Position numbers and translations under genes: made by a program. This document shows positions 34,239 through 46,765 of a stretch of DNA of 64,000 bases, piece by piece; within the stretch, counting starts at the first letter, position 1, and every line of letters begins with the position of its first letter. Source of the stretch: Melampsora larici-populina 98AG31 (lineage: Eukaryota > Basidiomycota > Pucciniomycetes > Pucciniales > Melampsoraceae); NCBI RefSeq assembly GCF_000204055.1, contig NW_006768788.1, positions 318,146-382,145 of the forward strand, written 5' to 3'. Under the pieces are notes generated by a model that saw only the letters and a list, made by a program, of their open reading frames with translations, did not search any database and was not told the origin of the DNA.

Positions 34239-35695
34239 TCAACCATTTTCATATACAGTAAAGACGATTCCACCGGCCAAACTTAATCTCACTAATCTAG
34301 GAGTAGTACCTTTCCAAAATCGACTGACACCTTCGAATTTGAAGATTTGATATGCACAATCGAATGAGTTGACATACTTTGTTTTAGCTTCAAGTGATTG
34401 CATCCGAGTCTTGATCACACTAAACAATCCTCACCAGAATGATTAAAGTAAGCATGTCAGCACATTCCCCAACAAAGACCACATTTGATCGGGAAAACTA
34501 CAATGTCGAGAGGACTGAACTCTAGAGGCATAGTACAATAAACTGTCACCACACCCGCTACACCTCCTATTCCAAATGTGATCAAGGTAGGAAGTTGTTG
34601 ACCAGATCGAACGTTTCCCTGAAAAAGAGATTTTAAACTACTATAAGTCGAGAACCTAACAGCAGAATTTGCACCTTGACGCATCATCTATCACCATCCC
34701 AAATTAATCAAATCACCGAAAGAAACAAAAATCAAAAGCCAAATCAAGTTAGGAATGATATAAATCCGAAAAAAAGCGAAAAGTATTAAAGTAGGAGAGC
34801 GCAGACAGACGACCGGGAATAAGCCCCTATAGATTCCAGCTAAACCTTCCATTCGTATAATCTCTCGAGTGCCTTGAACAAGACCTGAGAAACGAGGTTT
34901 AGGTTGCATAGACTCATTGACGAGTTTGGTCTTGATTGTTTCAGATGGTGTGACAGCGATGATGGCTTCTAGCATACCAGCCCCCAAACCAGCTAGAAGA
35001 GATCGTGGACCAGTGAGTCTACCCTGGGGTGAATGAGACGTAGGTTAAGTACTTTGGTCAAGGAAGAATAAATGAGAATGAAGAGAAGCGTACTTGATCA
35101 TCAGCAAGCATTGACTTGAATTTGTCATAACTTAAAAACCTGACTCCAGCTTTTAAACCATTTCCAATGACTAGAGCTGAGCAACCTGAATATAGTCCTC
35201 GGATTCCATCTTTTGCTACAGTGGATCGAAGGATCTGGATCGGACTTGGTGGCTGGGGAACATGTCGTGAGAAAGACGAAAGAAATGAAGAGGTTAGATC
35301 AGATGAAGAGAAGAGCTCGTGATAAAATAGAAGGTTCGTCATACTCACCTTGCCATTCGTCTGGTTGGATCTGAATTGAGAACGAGTTTTGACAAATTCG
35401 GTAGGATACTAACGCCCAACGCGTGGATGATTAAAGGAATCAAAAAAAAGTAGTCTTTGTCAATTTTTCATTCAACTTCTTTGATGACGCGGTGGGATAA
35501 GAAATGATGACTATAAACTGACTGTCACAAAGCCTTCGACCGAACCAGCAACAGCTCCAGCAAAGAGGGCAGCCGCAGGATTTGTCTGTGGTGGTAGGAA
35601 ATGAGACCACATTCATCAGTTGAGTTTCAGTTCTTGATGGAACGGAGAAAGATATAACGAACCTTTGAGCTTGACTTTGATGTTCCCGATGACAT
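34239..35695 (-). CDS. Mitochondrial tricarboxylate (citrate) carrier, Ctp1-like
   Basis: Members of this SLC25 group exchange citrate for malate or isocitrate across the inner mitochondrial membrane. Seven exons (35695-35663, 35585-35523, 35408-35349, 35252-35094, 35023-34811, 34687-34521, 34419-34239) sum to 876 nt and 291 aa (yeast Ctp1 is 299). The three carrier repeats are visible with their PxD/ExxK-type signatures: YPTEFVKTR in repeat 1, TPSETIKTKL in repeat 2, and MPLDVIKTRM in repeat 3. MRQGANSAVRF is the citrate-carrier MRQxxNxxVR motif. Two introns use weaker donors (GTTCAG and GTCTGT), but the frame is kept. Convergent with SFT2. Confidence 0.95.
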
Positions 35696-36240
35696 TTTCC
35701 TTCGGTTTGATGGTAGTGCGACTGGAGTTCAAGTGGGATCTGATTGGTGGATTATTGATCGTGATGTGAAGGCAGACAGAGGCAGACACACCGACGGGCT
35801 GCTAAAAGAAAAGCCCGAAACTGAAATCAGCTTCAAAACAAAAGCCCCACTAATTTCAATTTGCGTGTCAAAACTCGATGTCAGTGGAGTTTGAACCCCT
35901 CAAAGCGCCAATCAAAACGAGCCATCAAACAACAGCGCTGAAAAACGCCTGATGGTGTTTGATGGTACATTTTTTCATCCAAGTTTTCACCTTTCCCTGA
36001 GGAAGTCGAACCATGTAATTGCTCATGCCTACCACACATGGTCTCCCTAGTCATGAGCAAGCAAGGACCACCTCGAACGCACTATGCACTATGTAAGGTC
36101 GTTCTCATTTGCACTTGGACAGTCTGCCCAAAATCGCAACTGAGTGATTTTTCACCGGGACAGTTTCCTCTCCTCACACTACAAAAAATATAACATTTTC
36201 TGGGCAGAAAACATAAATATTGATCAACAAAGAGAATGAG
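35696..36240. other. Upstream region of the citrate carrier
   Basis: About 545 bp between the carrier start codon and the hAT relic. It should contain the carrier promoter. No clear motif was recognised. Confidence 0.4.
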
Positions 36241-38322
36241 TGGTCAGGAAGAAGACAAACTACACAAAAAAATATTTATATTACTGTCTTCCCAGTGTTG
36301 AGGGACCCTGGAAAGCCGCTATGGCCACCTATATCGATGCTGATTGGAAGTTTCAGACTCGGCACCTCACGCTCAAAATGGTCACCTGGCACCACGCCGG
36401 CCGTCTTCTTGCACAGCCAGTAGGAAGGTTGTTAATTACAAACACCTTGTATCACAAGATAAGTCTTTAATCTATTCTTTCTTAGTGTCTTTGTTTTATC
36501 ATCTTTTTTTGATCTTTTTTAAGCTTTTTCCAACCAACCATCATCGTCTGGCTACTTACATGTTAGCTCAGACGACTGATTCCGGCAGTTCAAATGCTAC
36601 TATGGCAAACGAGCTATCAACCATGTTCAGTGAAGCTGACAATCCGGTGCATTGGGACTCGGCTGCCAACCAGGTCAAGTGTTATACACACAAGATTGGC
36701 CTGGTTGTCAAAGCAGCCCTCAAGGCCTTAGGTTTACGTGCTGGGCACAGTAAACCTACCACCTCACCTGGTGTTACATTACCAGCGCCTACTATGTCAC
36801 TCAATGAGGGTGATGAAGACCTTCAGTTTGATTCATCGGATGAGGACCAAGACAATGCAGATCTAGACAAAGAATCGAGTGATCCGCCATTCGACAGCAC
36901 CTCGGATCTTGACTCCGACAATGGTGGAAAGGACTCCAACATTGCTATGGCTGTACGCAAAGTAAGGCTATCTTTCATTTTGAATCATGTTTTTCCAAGA
37001 TGTCTGGCCTATACTGACATGCTATCTCATTTTCTGATGTAGGCCAAAAAATTCAACGGTTTATGTACCACAACCTCAGCTAGGTGTCAAGAATTTATAG
37101 CTAAGGCCGAACAGTTGGAGTACAAGGGCCGTTCCCCAATCTCAGGCTGGGGAGTGCGCTGGAATGTTGACGCTGACTACGTCAAGAGATTGTCTGATGC
37201 ACGTGATGTAAGTCCCATTCACTTACCCTTCCATTATTTTTCTTCATCTCTTTATCTTTTTTTGTTTTGCTTTTGTTTGTTAGGTTGTGGATGTGATTCT
37301 CCTCAGCAATTGCAAAACTCATCATTACCAAGGCTTAGACATAACCAGTGGTGAATTGAGATTTTGGTCAAGATACTGGAGGTGAGTTTTTTCATCATTC
37401 ACGTTATCTTTCACTTTAGTTATGTTTTTTAACATCTGTATCTCTGCACAGGTCTTTCTGTATGCAACCAAACACATGGAACATGATTCTCCAACTGGCT
37501 GTATCTTGCTTGCTGAATACTCATGTATCATCCTTGAGGTTACTCGGCTTCTGGACAACTGCATTGACCCAGACCTCAAGCACATGCTCCAGTTGATGTG
37601 TACTGATAATGAAGGTTATCAAGATGAAGCAGTTGCCTCAGACATGATTGTCTTGAGTACCATCTTCAATCCTCAATTCCGAATCCGATTCTTTGACTTT
37701 AATTATCCCGACGAGGTGGTCCAAGCCAAACATCTGTTTACATCTGTTGTCAACAAAGCCCTTGATGACTGGCCTGAAGATCCTACTAGCTCAGAATCCA
37801 AAGACGTACCTCAAACCCCACCCTCTTCCTTTTCACATTCCCCTAACTTTCCCGACTTTGATGTCTTTACCACTCAAGTAACTTCTCAATTGGCTTCCAA
37901 CAAACGCTTGAACAAATGGGTCAAGTATGTCAAAGGTGTCCACTTATTACTTGCTGGTCAAGATGAACTTGGTTGGTGGAAGTTCAGTTGGTCTTTTGCT
38001 TTCACTTACTCAATTATATTTCATCTGATAGTGTTTCTTATTTCTAGGAGCATGCAAAAGATTTCCCTGTACTTGCAACCCTGGCCTGTAATTACCTGTG
38101 TTACCAGGCACGTCTTGCCCATGTGAACGCACCTTTTTTTCTGTGGCGGATATTGCCATTCCTGGTTGTGCATCATGAATCAGTAAGATGATTTAGAAGC
38201 TGGTAGAAGTGCGCAAGTGGTTGAAGTCAAAGATATCACTATCAGGTCAATTTGCTGAAGCTTCAGCTTATATCCTAGCTTTCAAATCTTTGGACACAAA
38301 GACTAAGAAGAATTAGGTTATC
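36241..38322 (+). pseudogene. hAT transposase relic
   Basis: Pieces in order match rust-type hAT transposases: TYIDADWKFQTRHLTLKMVT near 36329, an acidic Ser/Asp-rich stretch (36790-36930), GLCTTTSARCQEFIAKAEQL, GWGVRWNVDADYVKRLSDAR (37141-37210), a core with EYSCIILEVTRLLDNCI and LSTIFNPQFRIRFFDF (37520-37700), and the C-terminal dimerisation region EHAKDFPVLATLACNYLC followed by GTSCPCERTFFSVAD. Several GT-AG introns are still visible. The BED finger and N-terminal catalytic part are missing. NYLC and GTSC are in different frames, apparently by a 1-nt deletion, and a stop follows soon after CERTF. It is therefore non-functional. A solo LTR is inserted right after it. Confidence 0.85.
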
Positions 38323-39394
38323 TGTCAACTGAGAGGAATTCTGCTCCGCAGAATTCCCATTACAGTTGCAACAGAAATCACATGCTTTGCTAAAAGCATC
38401 TTAAGAATAAAACTAAAAACATAAAAAAACCTGGTTCAGGACAAGAACCTTTACACCTCTAACACTCAAGTCTCAAGAGTGCAAATTTAACAGTTACCTT
38501 AAGAAAAAACCAAAAAACTAGAAACAATGTCGAGGACAATATTTTGAACCCTTCTCCTCGATTTGACCCGGTAACAATTTAAAATTACAATCAAAACTAA
38601 ATAAGGGTCCAATGACCTCATAAACTTGACCAAGTAATTCCAACTAGGCAAATAGCAACCAGACCCAGGCCGAAACAGTGACAACGTCACCCGGCCTAAA
38701 ATTCTATTCCCTAGACCAACTAAAAAAGAAAATGAAATCTCTCCTTTAAATATAACCTCGCTTTTGCAAAGCAAAGAACAAGGATCATCTTTTTTACAAC
38801 CAAACCAAAAATTACAAGTTACTTCTTTAAAAACTGTTTTCCATTTTAGAAAAAGATCACATCTTTCATCTCCAAGTTCGAAACTCCTGTTACACTTTTT
38901 AGAATCTAGATAGAATCTACTTCTTCACTTTATAACATCAGTTTCCCACTCTTATTCTCTCTTCTCTATCTTTTCTCTCTTATCTCCAATAAATAAACTA
39001 GGACGTTAAAGATCACGATAGTAGTAACTATCTTTGACTAAAGTTCCTTTCAATTTACATTTTTTTGATAAAAGATCTGTTTTATCAAACCAACACTGAA
39101 GCATCACCCTAAGGAATAGCTTGCGTCTTTTTTAACTAAAAACATATTCACCTTGGAAGAAAATAAAAGTGATTGCACTTTTATTTTAAATACTGGCAGT
39201 GGTTTTTATCCCGCACCTAAGACAGAATATAACTAACAATTGTATTCTTTTTTCTACTCACAAAGAACTTGAAAAATAATCTCCCTCCAGTTTCGAATAA
39301 CAAATTGTGTAAAACTCGATAGAATACATTTTGTGAGTACTGTTCAGCACTGCTTCATTTCAAGTTTACCCCAGCTTGAAGTCTCAGGCTGACA
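38323..39394 (-). mobile_element. Solo LTR, 1072 bp
   Basis: On the minus strand it starts TGTCAGCCTGAGACTTC and ends CTCAGTTGACA. A perfect 5-bp target duplication TTATC flanks it (38318-38322 and 39395-39399). No internal region is present. It is inserted just downstream of the hAT relic. Confidence 0.88.
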
Positions 39395-39502
39395 TTATCA
39401 TTTCTTCAAGATATTGTATTTTTTCTCCAATTTCTATTCACTTTCTCTTTTTCCCTCTCTACCCCATAAAATCCTCTGTCTGCCTCTGATCATGTGGTAG
39501 AT

Positions 39503-40463
39503 TGTGAGGGTTGGGTGCTCTGCTGAGGACTCAAGACTCACTAAATGGGCAAGTGAAGGTTTGTAAATTTTAAATAATTGTCTTTATATTTCAATTATAT
39601 AGTAATTACAATAGAAATTTATGAAAGAAAGAGAAAAGGGGGAGGAGGACTGGTCTGTTTGGATAAACCCAGACAGACTACTGCTAAATGAATGCTTAAA
39701 AGGATATTTAAATTATAATTATAATTAATGAAAACTGGATCCAAGGTTTTCCTTCAAACTTCTATTGACAGAATGAAGAGTGAGGTCTAGATCACTACAC
39801 TGGTTGTTCTTATGCTCACCAACCTAAGTACTTGTATATAGGCCACTACCCTGTGAGTTGTTGAAGGTCACAAACCTAGTAAAGAATCTACTTGGGGAAA
39901 GTAGAGGATCCAGAAGAGTGAAGGGTGTGTTACTTACTTTTAGTCAGGAAGCTGTCTAAAGTATATGAAATAAATCACTAGTCTTATTATATAAGACTCT
40001 TGATTGTGTAATTCAATATTACTTTAAAGTTGTTCTCTAAAAGTGGTATGTAATAAAAGCTTAGGGGAAAATCTCTGAAGGCTGAGAGAGGAGGAGTTTA
40101 TATAATCTCCTCTCCAAACCTAACTGTAGTGATATTTGTTTGTATCACTACTGTGGTTTAGGGTTGAATTATTACTATTAGTTATGATTATTATTAATAC
40201 TATATAATTACATATACATGTTATGTAAGTTATGTAGTATAAGCATATTAACTCTTGACACTGAGTTATGAGGTGTAATTGGTGTTTTGCTACATATTAC
40301 ATATGATTTTAAATGTATATGTATATGTACTTGATGTTTATATATGTTCTATTATATGTTACGTGTGTTTTATAAGCTGTATGTACATGTAATTAGGTTT
40401 ATAAGTGGAAATTATATATTATAAGTTAGTTTTGGGTACATGTATATGTACTCAGGGCTGACA
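39503..40463 (-). mobile_element. Solo LTR, 961 bp
   Basis: On the minus strand it starts TGTCAGCCCTGAG and ends CCAACCCTCACA. A perfect 5-bp target duplication TAGAT flanks it (39498-39502 and 40464-40468). A TATA-like ATTATATAAACTCC precedes CTCTCTCAGCCTTCA. It is the intact reference for the split outer LTR at 1325-4578. Confidence 0.88.
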
Positions 40464-41550
40464 TAGATACAGCTATGTAATCATAAATAGCTCTCAAAAA
40501 TGAAACAAATTGTCAATGTTTCCCATTACTTTCTCTTTTGGCTTCTCAAGTTGTGTGTGTGATTCTTTAGTTTTTTAAAACTTTGTGTTCTTTCTTTCAT
40601 ACCTTGTACATCCCCACTCTTCCATTGATGACACAAGTAATCAAACCGGTGTTTCAACCATTTTGACCGTGCTTCTATGCGCTACCAGAGCCAAATTTTG
40701 AGCATAGCAAGGCAGAGCAATCCATTACCGCGCATGACTCTAGGAGTTCATAGCGACCAGGTACTTGTAGCAAAGCAATTTGGTCTCTAATCATAGCACC
40801 AAATCGCTGTGCTTGTAAAAATCTCATTTATAGTGCAGCACAGCGGAGCATGGTGGTGTTGTCTGACTGCTGCAAACAAGAGGCCAGCACTCTGTTATTG
40901 TCAAAGAGTCTGTCTAGATGCCCAACAAGGCAATGTGGGTGTTGAAGATGGTAAGCAATTGATACGCTAATCTGGATCCTAATCTCCAATTTGTCAATAA
41001 CATAGCAATCAGAGATGCCTTTCCAAATCCACTATGCATATACACCCTTTGGAAGCACTTGGTTGGTCTCTCAAAGTATAATTTGTTGTGGACTATGTTT
41101 GGTTTCACATCCTATTCAACAAGATTGTGAAGGTATCCATTGCTGTGGTAGTACCTAATGTTGTCTTTTTGGTATTATCTAGTGATGTCTTTTCGTCCTA
41201 TTGGTCAAGGACTTCCGGTGTGCAGTTACATGTCAAGAAAAGGAGTTATTCAAATTAATGAAATTAAATTAACAAAGATATGTACGGGCTGGGATGTGTG
41301 AGTAAGGAGATTGCTATGAAGGAACATATTGGGGTATTATTGTGTCTGTTTTGGGAATGAGTCGTGTGCAACTTGAGTGTTTTCTTTTGAATGTGTTTAA
41401 TTAAATTTGTGCTGCTCTTGTGTTCTTATTTTTACTTAAATATTTGTTGTTGTTCATACCCAGATTCTTTTTCCTTATCAAAAAGAATCTTATTTCTGCT
41501 TTGTACTCATTTACTTCACTTGACCGTACTGTGATCCTGTTGCTTACGCA
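40464..41550. other. Non-coding spacer
   Basis: About 1.1 kb with no recognised gene. Near 40660-40860 there are short imperfect repeats of GAGCATAGCAAGGC / GCAAAGCAATTTGG type that look like an old decayed element. The ends could not be set. Confidence 0.35.
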
Positions 41551-41704
41551 CAGGTTTGTCACGTTTTGATTAGCTCTACATAGCTTTTGTGGCCTGTTGC
41601 CTTGACTTACGCATTTCCTGATTACCCCAGGTTTGTCACATTTTGGTTAGCTCTACATAGCTTTTGTGGCCTGTTGCCTAGACTTACACATTTCTTGATT
41701 ACCC
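41551..41704 (+). repeat. Tandem duplication, 2 x 77 bp
   Basis: Two consecutive copies start CAGGTTTGTCAC and run through TAGCTCTACATAGCTTTTGT and TGATTACCC with about seven mismatches. The period is 77 bp. Function unknown. Confidence 0.85.
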
Positions 41705-42216
41705 CAGGTTCTATCTTTTATTGGCAATGCCACACTACTTTCCTCTGAGCTTAGTCATTACGCAACTTTACATCTTCACACAATCCATGAGTGTGGTGTG
41801 AATGCTGCAGTCTCATATGGCAAGTCTGAATCTGGATTGAGATCCACCCTCCACTGTTCAGACAGCATAGCTACTCAAGACACAAATTCAACACTGTCTA
41901 CTTGTACTACAACTCTCATCAAGCTTTCTTTGAAGATAAATGTTGTGGTGAAGACTCAAGAGCCTGACTCGCCTTGTGTTTCCTTCATCCATCAACATTG
42001 AGCAATATCTGCCGCCCTTGGAGGCTTGCTTGACACATTTGCTGCTTTGCATTGCTTCTTGAGTCTGTGATTACATTGTACATACCTTTTTCTAGAACTG
42101 AGAAGTACTGGAAGTTTGGTGTGGCATACTCTGTCATGGACGATCAAGATTGTCTGAGATGTGTATAGTGCAATACAGTCAAAACCCTCAAAAGGCATAC
42201 CCCATTATTTCCATAA
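41705..42216. other. Spacer
   Basis: About 0.5 kb of moderate composition with only short ORFs. Nothing was recognised. Confidence 0.35.
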
Positions 42217-42603
42217 GGGCATCCACAGCTGTGTGCAGTAAACCGTGACATACATAGATTTGGGGTATTTTCATCCACATCTGTTACCCCCAAACACATA
42301 CTTAGCTTAGGCAATTCTCTACGTATGAGTTGAAATAGGCCAAATGTGTTCTTTTTTGGCTTGCACCCTAAATCCTTCTGTACCTCACTTCTCCCATAAC
42401 CCCCAACTTGTCAATTGCACTCTCCAAAAATCATAAAACTTGATGATCAACTCACCCATAATACACCTCCCCAATTATGCTACAAAGCATATTGTAGGGA
42501 ACCACAGCTGTACATTGTTCAAAATTCATACCTCAAAAGCTGCCCTCAATGATCTGTGCAACCCTGCATATGTTACAAATTTATGACATGGCTGTGGATG
42601 CCC
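42217..42603. mobile_element. MITE, PIF/Harbinger-like, 387 bp
   Basis: Terminal inverted repeats GGGCATCCACAGCTGTG and CATGGCTGTGGATGCCC are flanked by TAA on both sides (42214-42216 and 42604-42606). The end motif is shared with the element at 895-1251, but the interiors differ. It is non-coding. Confidence 0.8.
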
Positions 42604-43513
42604 TAACCCCTTTAAATCCATGGGGTATGGATTCCACATTTGCGGTGGGGGCCAAATTTGGACTTTACCACCTATTCCCTTATCCCATACCAAAATCATG
42701 ATGTTTTTTGATGAAAACACTGTTAAAGCCATAATTCCTGGGACATCTGGAGGGTCAACAAGCCATCCATTGATGGATTTTGTAAGAATTTGGCGCTTCA
42801 ATCTTGCTCAAATGTAGTGTTCTCCGCAGCAATGGTGGCTTTCATCCTTTGACATTGTATATCACTTCTACACTGGAGGGAATGCTAACCAGGTCCTCTG
42901 TGTGTGTGAGCTCCATGCTGCTGAGCAACACACAACAGTCTTCTAATACTGATTACTTCAAACTCCAAAATTATTGATCAATCTCAGAAAACCCCATCCA
43001 TCACATCCAAATTTCCATCAAAGTCAAACCTTGTGTGATTGATATGTTTCACAATTGCCCATCTCTATCAGTCTATCAAAGACTATCTCAAGATAATTCC
43101 TTTGGGATCAATTGCTCATCCCAATCCACCCATTCTCAAGTTGACCAACCATCTAACTCCAGTGGTATCAAAACATTCCATCGCAAAAATCATATTCCCT
43201 GTTTTCAATTTTGTTCACTTTGGTCACTTCTTGAACTCATTATAACTTGTAAGCACAGGCATAGATATGATCAATTGTATGATTAGATGTACAGTCCCCT
43301 CCAAGTGGTTTACATAATCATTCAAGTTCTGCAGTGGCGGGGCCGGGGCCTGTCGCAAACCCAATGATTACAAATCTTAGGCGTGGGGACGTGTACAATG
43401 CTATAATTGATATCCCATCCAAGAATTGAGCTGAGCACATTATCCCTCTAACCCCATAGCAATTTTGGTTTCAGAGGGTTTGTATGAATCAAAGCCTTGT
43501 GCAACCCATCTGG
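42604..43513. other. Spacer with a short dispersed repeat
   Basis: No gene was recognised. The segment 43449-43513 (CTCTAACCCCATAGCAATTT...GAGGGTTTGTATGAATC) recurs at 49490-49576, so the repeat copy at 43514 may be inserted into, or be part of, a larger repeat. Confidence 0.4.
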
Positions 43514-44423
43514 CTGGCCCGCAAAATTGGCCAGCCGCTGGTAATTTCACATTATGTACAGGCATTTCACATGTATTTGAATATGCCTGTGTGTCACACA
43601 CCTTAATCCGCCAACTGGTGTGATACTTATGAACAAAATCAAATTTGATCCATCCTAAACAGAAAAAAAGGATATTTGAAAAACAAACTTCAACAAAGTG
43701 CAAGCGAAATAAAAGAAACAATTGTGATTTAGGAGACCTTGGTGGTATTTAATTTTGTGCTTGTCTAGGGACGGTGGGTGGGTGACAAAAGATGAATTGG
43801 CACAACAAGATTGGCAGAAAAGAGACTACGTCTAAAGCAAGTTGAGAAATCTGAGATGGTTTTCTTCATGAGATGAGAATTGAGAGGCAAGTATTTATGC
43901 TGTATCAAACTTGCATATTCTCCAATTTGTTGTTTGAAGCTTTTTGTATCAGCTGCCAATCTTTCTACCCCAATCTATGTATTTCATATATCACACTAAT
44001 AAATGATTTATGACTATAGAAAGTCCCTGTTAGAAAACTAACAAACAAGAATAGCTCTTCCCTGATTAAACAACAAATCTATATCAAAGTGCCATCACAG
44101 TTTCTCAAAAAAAAAATTCCACTTGATCACAAAGGATGGGAATGAAAAGACAAAGAGGAAAGTCTCCTCCACCGCCTCCAATTCCTGGAAGCTTGCCACT
44201 TAACTGAGCAGTCTGCATTTTGAGGTTGATGGTCATAATTTCAGTTGTTCAAGCCAAGATGGGGAGCACATGCTAAGTATGTAACGGGTTTGCTTTAGCA
44301 GATCATAATAGTACTAATACATGATACCTTGGTTCGGGGAAATTGAAATGACACTTTGTTGACAGATTTGGAATTACATATGGCTGCAGTGTCAAACGTA
44401 CTGACCAGCGTCCCGCGGCCGGC
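43514..44423. repeat. 910-bp dispersed repeat, copy 1
   Basis: It starts CTGGCCCGCAAAATTGGCCA and runs to TCCCGCGGCCGGC. The whole stretch recurs in the same orientation at 63091-64000 with scattered differences. The ends carry a weak inverted similarity (GGCCAGCC..GCTGGT against GCCGGCCGCGGGACGCTGGT). A minus-strand ORF (43765-43959, starting MAADTKSFKQQIGEYASLIQ) is shared by both copies but has no known domain. Probably a non-autonomous element or a transposon fragment. Confidence 0.75.
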
Positions 44424-45113
44424 ACTGGTCATGAGGTTTGCACAGGGCTGCTAATGCTCACGATATAGAGGGAATTTCTAGAAGATCCATACCAGGGCTA
44501 AAACTCTCTAAACCCATAGCCAATCAGTTCCACCAAATAGTATCTTGAGCAAACTTAACTGAGTCCCATTGCTGGACCTAACCACAAACTCCAACTTTAG
44601 GTGTAAGTCCCTTGCTATAGTTGATGGTTGGGTCCAGCGTTGGGACATTAAGTTTGTATTGAGTGGCTCTGAGTGGCTGCCGCTGGCTGAAATGGGTGTT
44701 GAGTCAGCATGAGCCCCGTTTACCGCGGGCTTGGGGATCTCTGGCTTCCGTACCGTTGGTATGGTCCCTCAGGCTAGGTCTCAGCCCCCCGGCTCCGTAC
44801 CAACTCCAACAGAACAGGAGCCAGGCCAGAGTATGAGGATCCCCAGTTTATATTGGGGAACCAAGCTACTGTAATTATAGCAGAGAGGCATGGTATTGAG
44901 GACAGATAGGGAGAATTTGAGGTGAGGAAGGACTTGTACATAGCCATAAGACATTGAATACACTGAAATACTTGCATAAGGAAGTAGAAGATCAGCCAGC
45001 ATTGGCTCATGAAGAGGATGTGCAAAGATTTTCTGCTATAGCAGGCTCTACCCGATAAAACTCGACGGGGGCCAACAGGGAACCGATATTTCGCTAGGCC
45101 CCCGCTTTTTGGT
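44424..45113. other. Spacer with a possible pogo/Fot1-like end at the gap edge
   Basis: Mostly unrecognised. At 45035-45113 the sequence TAGCAGGCTCTACCCGATAA...CGACGGGGGCC...CGATATTTCGC resembles the ends of Fot1/pogo-type elements. The rest of any such element is lost in the gap. Confidence 0.35.
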
Positions 45114-45727
45114 NNNNNNNNNNNNNNNNNNNNNNNNNNNNNNNNNNNNNNNNNNNNNNNNNNNNNNNNNNNNNNNNNNNNNNNNNNNNNNNNNNNNNNN
45201 NNNNNNNNNNNNNNNNNNNNNNNNNNNNNNNNNNNNNNNNNNNNNNNNNNNNNNNNNNNNNNNNNNNNNNNNNNNNNNNNNNNNNNNNNNNNNNNNNNNN
45301 NNNNNNNNNNNNNNNNNNNNNNNNNNNNNNNNNNNNNNNNNNNNNNNNNNNNNNNNNNNNNNNNNNNNNNNNNNNNNNNNNNNNNNNNNNNNNNNNNNNN
45401 NNNNNNNNNNNNNNNNNNNNNNNNNNNNNNNNNNNNNNNNNNNNNNNNNNNNNNNNNNNNNNNNNNNNNNNNNNNNNNNNNNNNNNNNNNNNNNNNNNNN
45501 NNNNNNNNNNNNNNNNNNNNNNNNNNNNNNNNNNNNNNNNNNNNNNNNNNNNNNNNNNNNNNNNNNNNNNNNNNNNNNNNNNNNNNNNNNNNNNNNNNNN
45601 NNNNNNNNNNNNNNNNNNNNNNNNNNNNNNNNNNNNNNNNNNNNNNNNNNNNNNNNNNNNNNNNNNNNNNNNNNNNNNNNNNNNNNNNNNNNNNNNNNNN
45701 NNNNNNNNNNNNNNNNNNNNNNNNNNN
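45114..45727. other. Assembly gap, 614 N
   Basis: A run of unresolved bases. It truncates the Tc1/mariner transposase gene at 45728. The true length is unknown. Confidence 1.
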
Positions 45728-46765
45728 ATTGGGTTGAGATCTGGGCAGTATGGAGGTAGGTACCTGAGCATAACACCTGAAACCAACAGATGAAAGGTTT
45801 CAGGTAAATCTAACATAGATCAAGCATAACATCAAGAAAGAGTGACTTACCAGCATCTCGACACAACTTTTCAATCCGCCCACCGTGATGAATCTGGGCG
45901 TTGTCCAGAATTAGAACACTGTTTGGCGCTGGATAGGGCTGCATACAAGGTAGCTTGAGTTCATATAAGACGATTGAGGTCAATCATCAATGCTTGTACA
46001 GTTACGATGGAGAAAAAAACTAACCAATCTGTATTTCAAAAATTTTTCAAAGTCTATTCGCTTTATGTTACCCTCTTTCACTTTAACAGCCAGGACCCCT
46101 TTGACACCAATGGCTGGAAGGAGAGAGTATCGTTTGGCTGACATGTTACGGACAGTACGAAAGGCCTGTGTACCCTTAGGCGATCGTGCATTGAATCTTA
46201 AAAGGTCTCTTTCACAAATTGCACTTTCATCTGTGATATAAATTCAATCATCAGTCAGTATAGATTGAGGTTAAGTGAATTTTTAAGTTTCAGAGATCTT
46301 ACCTGTGAAAACAAGATACTCGGCTGGAAATTGACTAAGTTCATCCAGGAATTTCTGTCGTGCAAATCCAGAGCGTTTTGAATGTCGAACATTTGCTTTC
46401 TTAAGGGTGATTTTCAATCGATGATGAAGTTCAACTTGAAGGGTTGATAATGAAGCCCACACACCCCCTTGGTCGTAAACCTGATCACGGATTTCGTCCA
46501 AGAACAGAGTTGAGTCGGTACGGACCAGCTCCTTGATGAACTTGCGGTCAGCAGGTCCATAGACACAAGGTCGTCCACGGTGATTGTAGAGGTGAGGATC
46601 TCGAATAACTGCGTGAGTGTCGTGGTACAGTTCGGTCCATCTTCGCAATGATTTTGAGTGCATTGGCTTGTGTAATGTATCCCGTACTTCGTCGTCAGTT
46701 GCTCCATCTAACAGCATGTGAACTGCTGCCACCTTGATTGCCGGATCGTATTTTACATACGGCAT
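45728..46765 (-). CDS. Tc1/mariner-type DDE transposase, C terminus lost in gap
   Basis: Cuts and pastes Tc1/mariner elements at TA sites. Exons on the minus strand: 46765-46303, 46230-46025, 45953-45851, 45776-45728 and onward into the gap. All phases agree. The N-terminal helix-turn-helix region begins MPYVKYDPAIKVAAVHMLLD and includes RGRPCVYG. A second HTH-like part follows (STLQVELHHRLKITLKKANV). The catalytic core shows the first Asp in TDESAICERDL, the second in SVLILDNAQIHHGGR, and the approach to the third acidic residue at YLPPYCPDLNP, where the gap starts. No stop or frameshift is seen in the visible part, so the copy could be intact. Confidence 0.9.

Noticed and set aside
43765..43959. 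Conserved ORF MAADTKSFKQQIGEYASLIQ as a gene
   Set aside because: Shared by both 910-bp repeat copies, but short, without known domain, and other frames are equally conserved. Kept only as a note in the repeat entry.
45048..45816. Long frames across the N run
   Set aside because: They are open only because N bases are read as X. Only the flanking 45728-45776 portion is real transposase.
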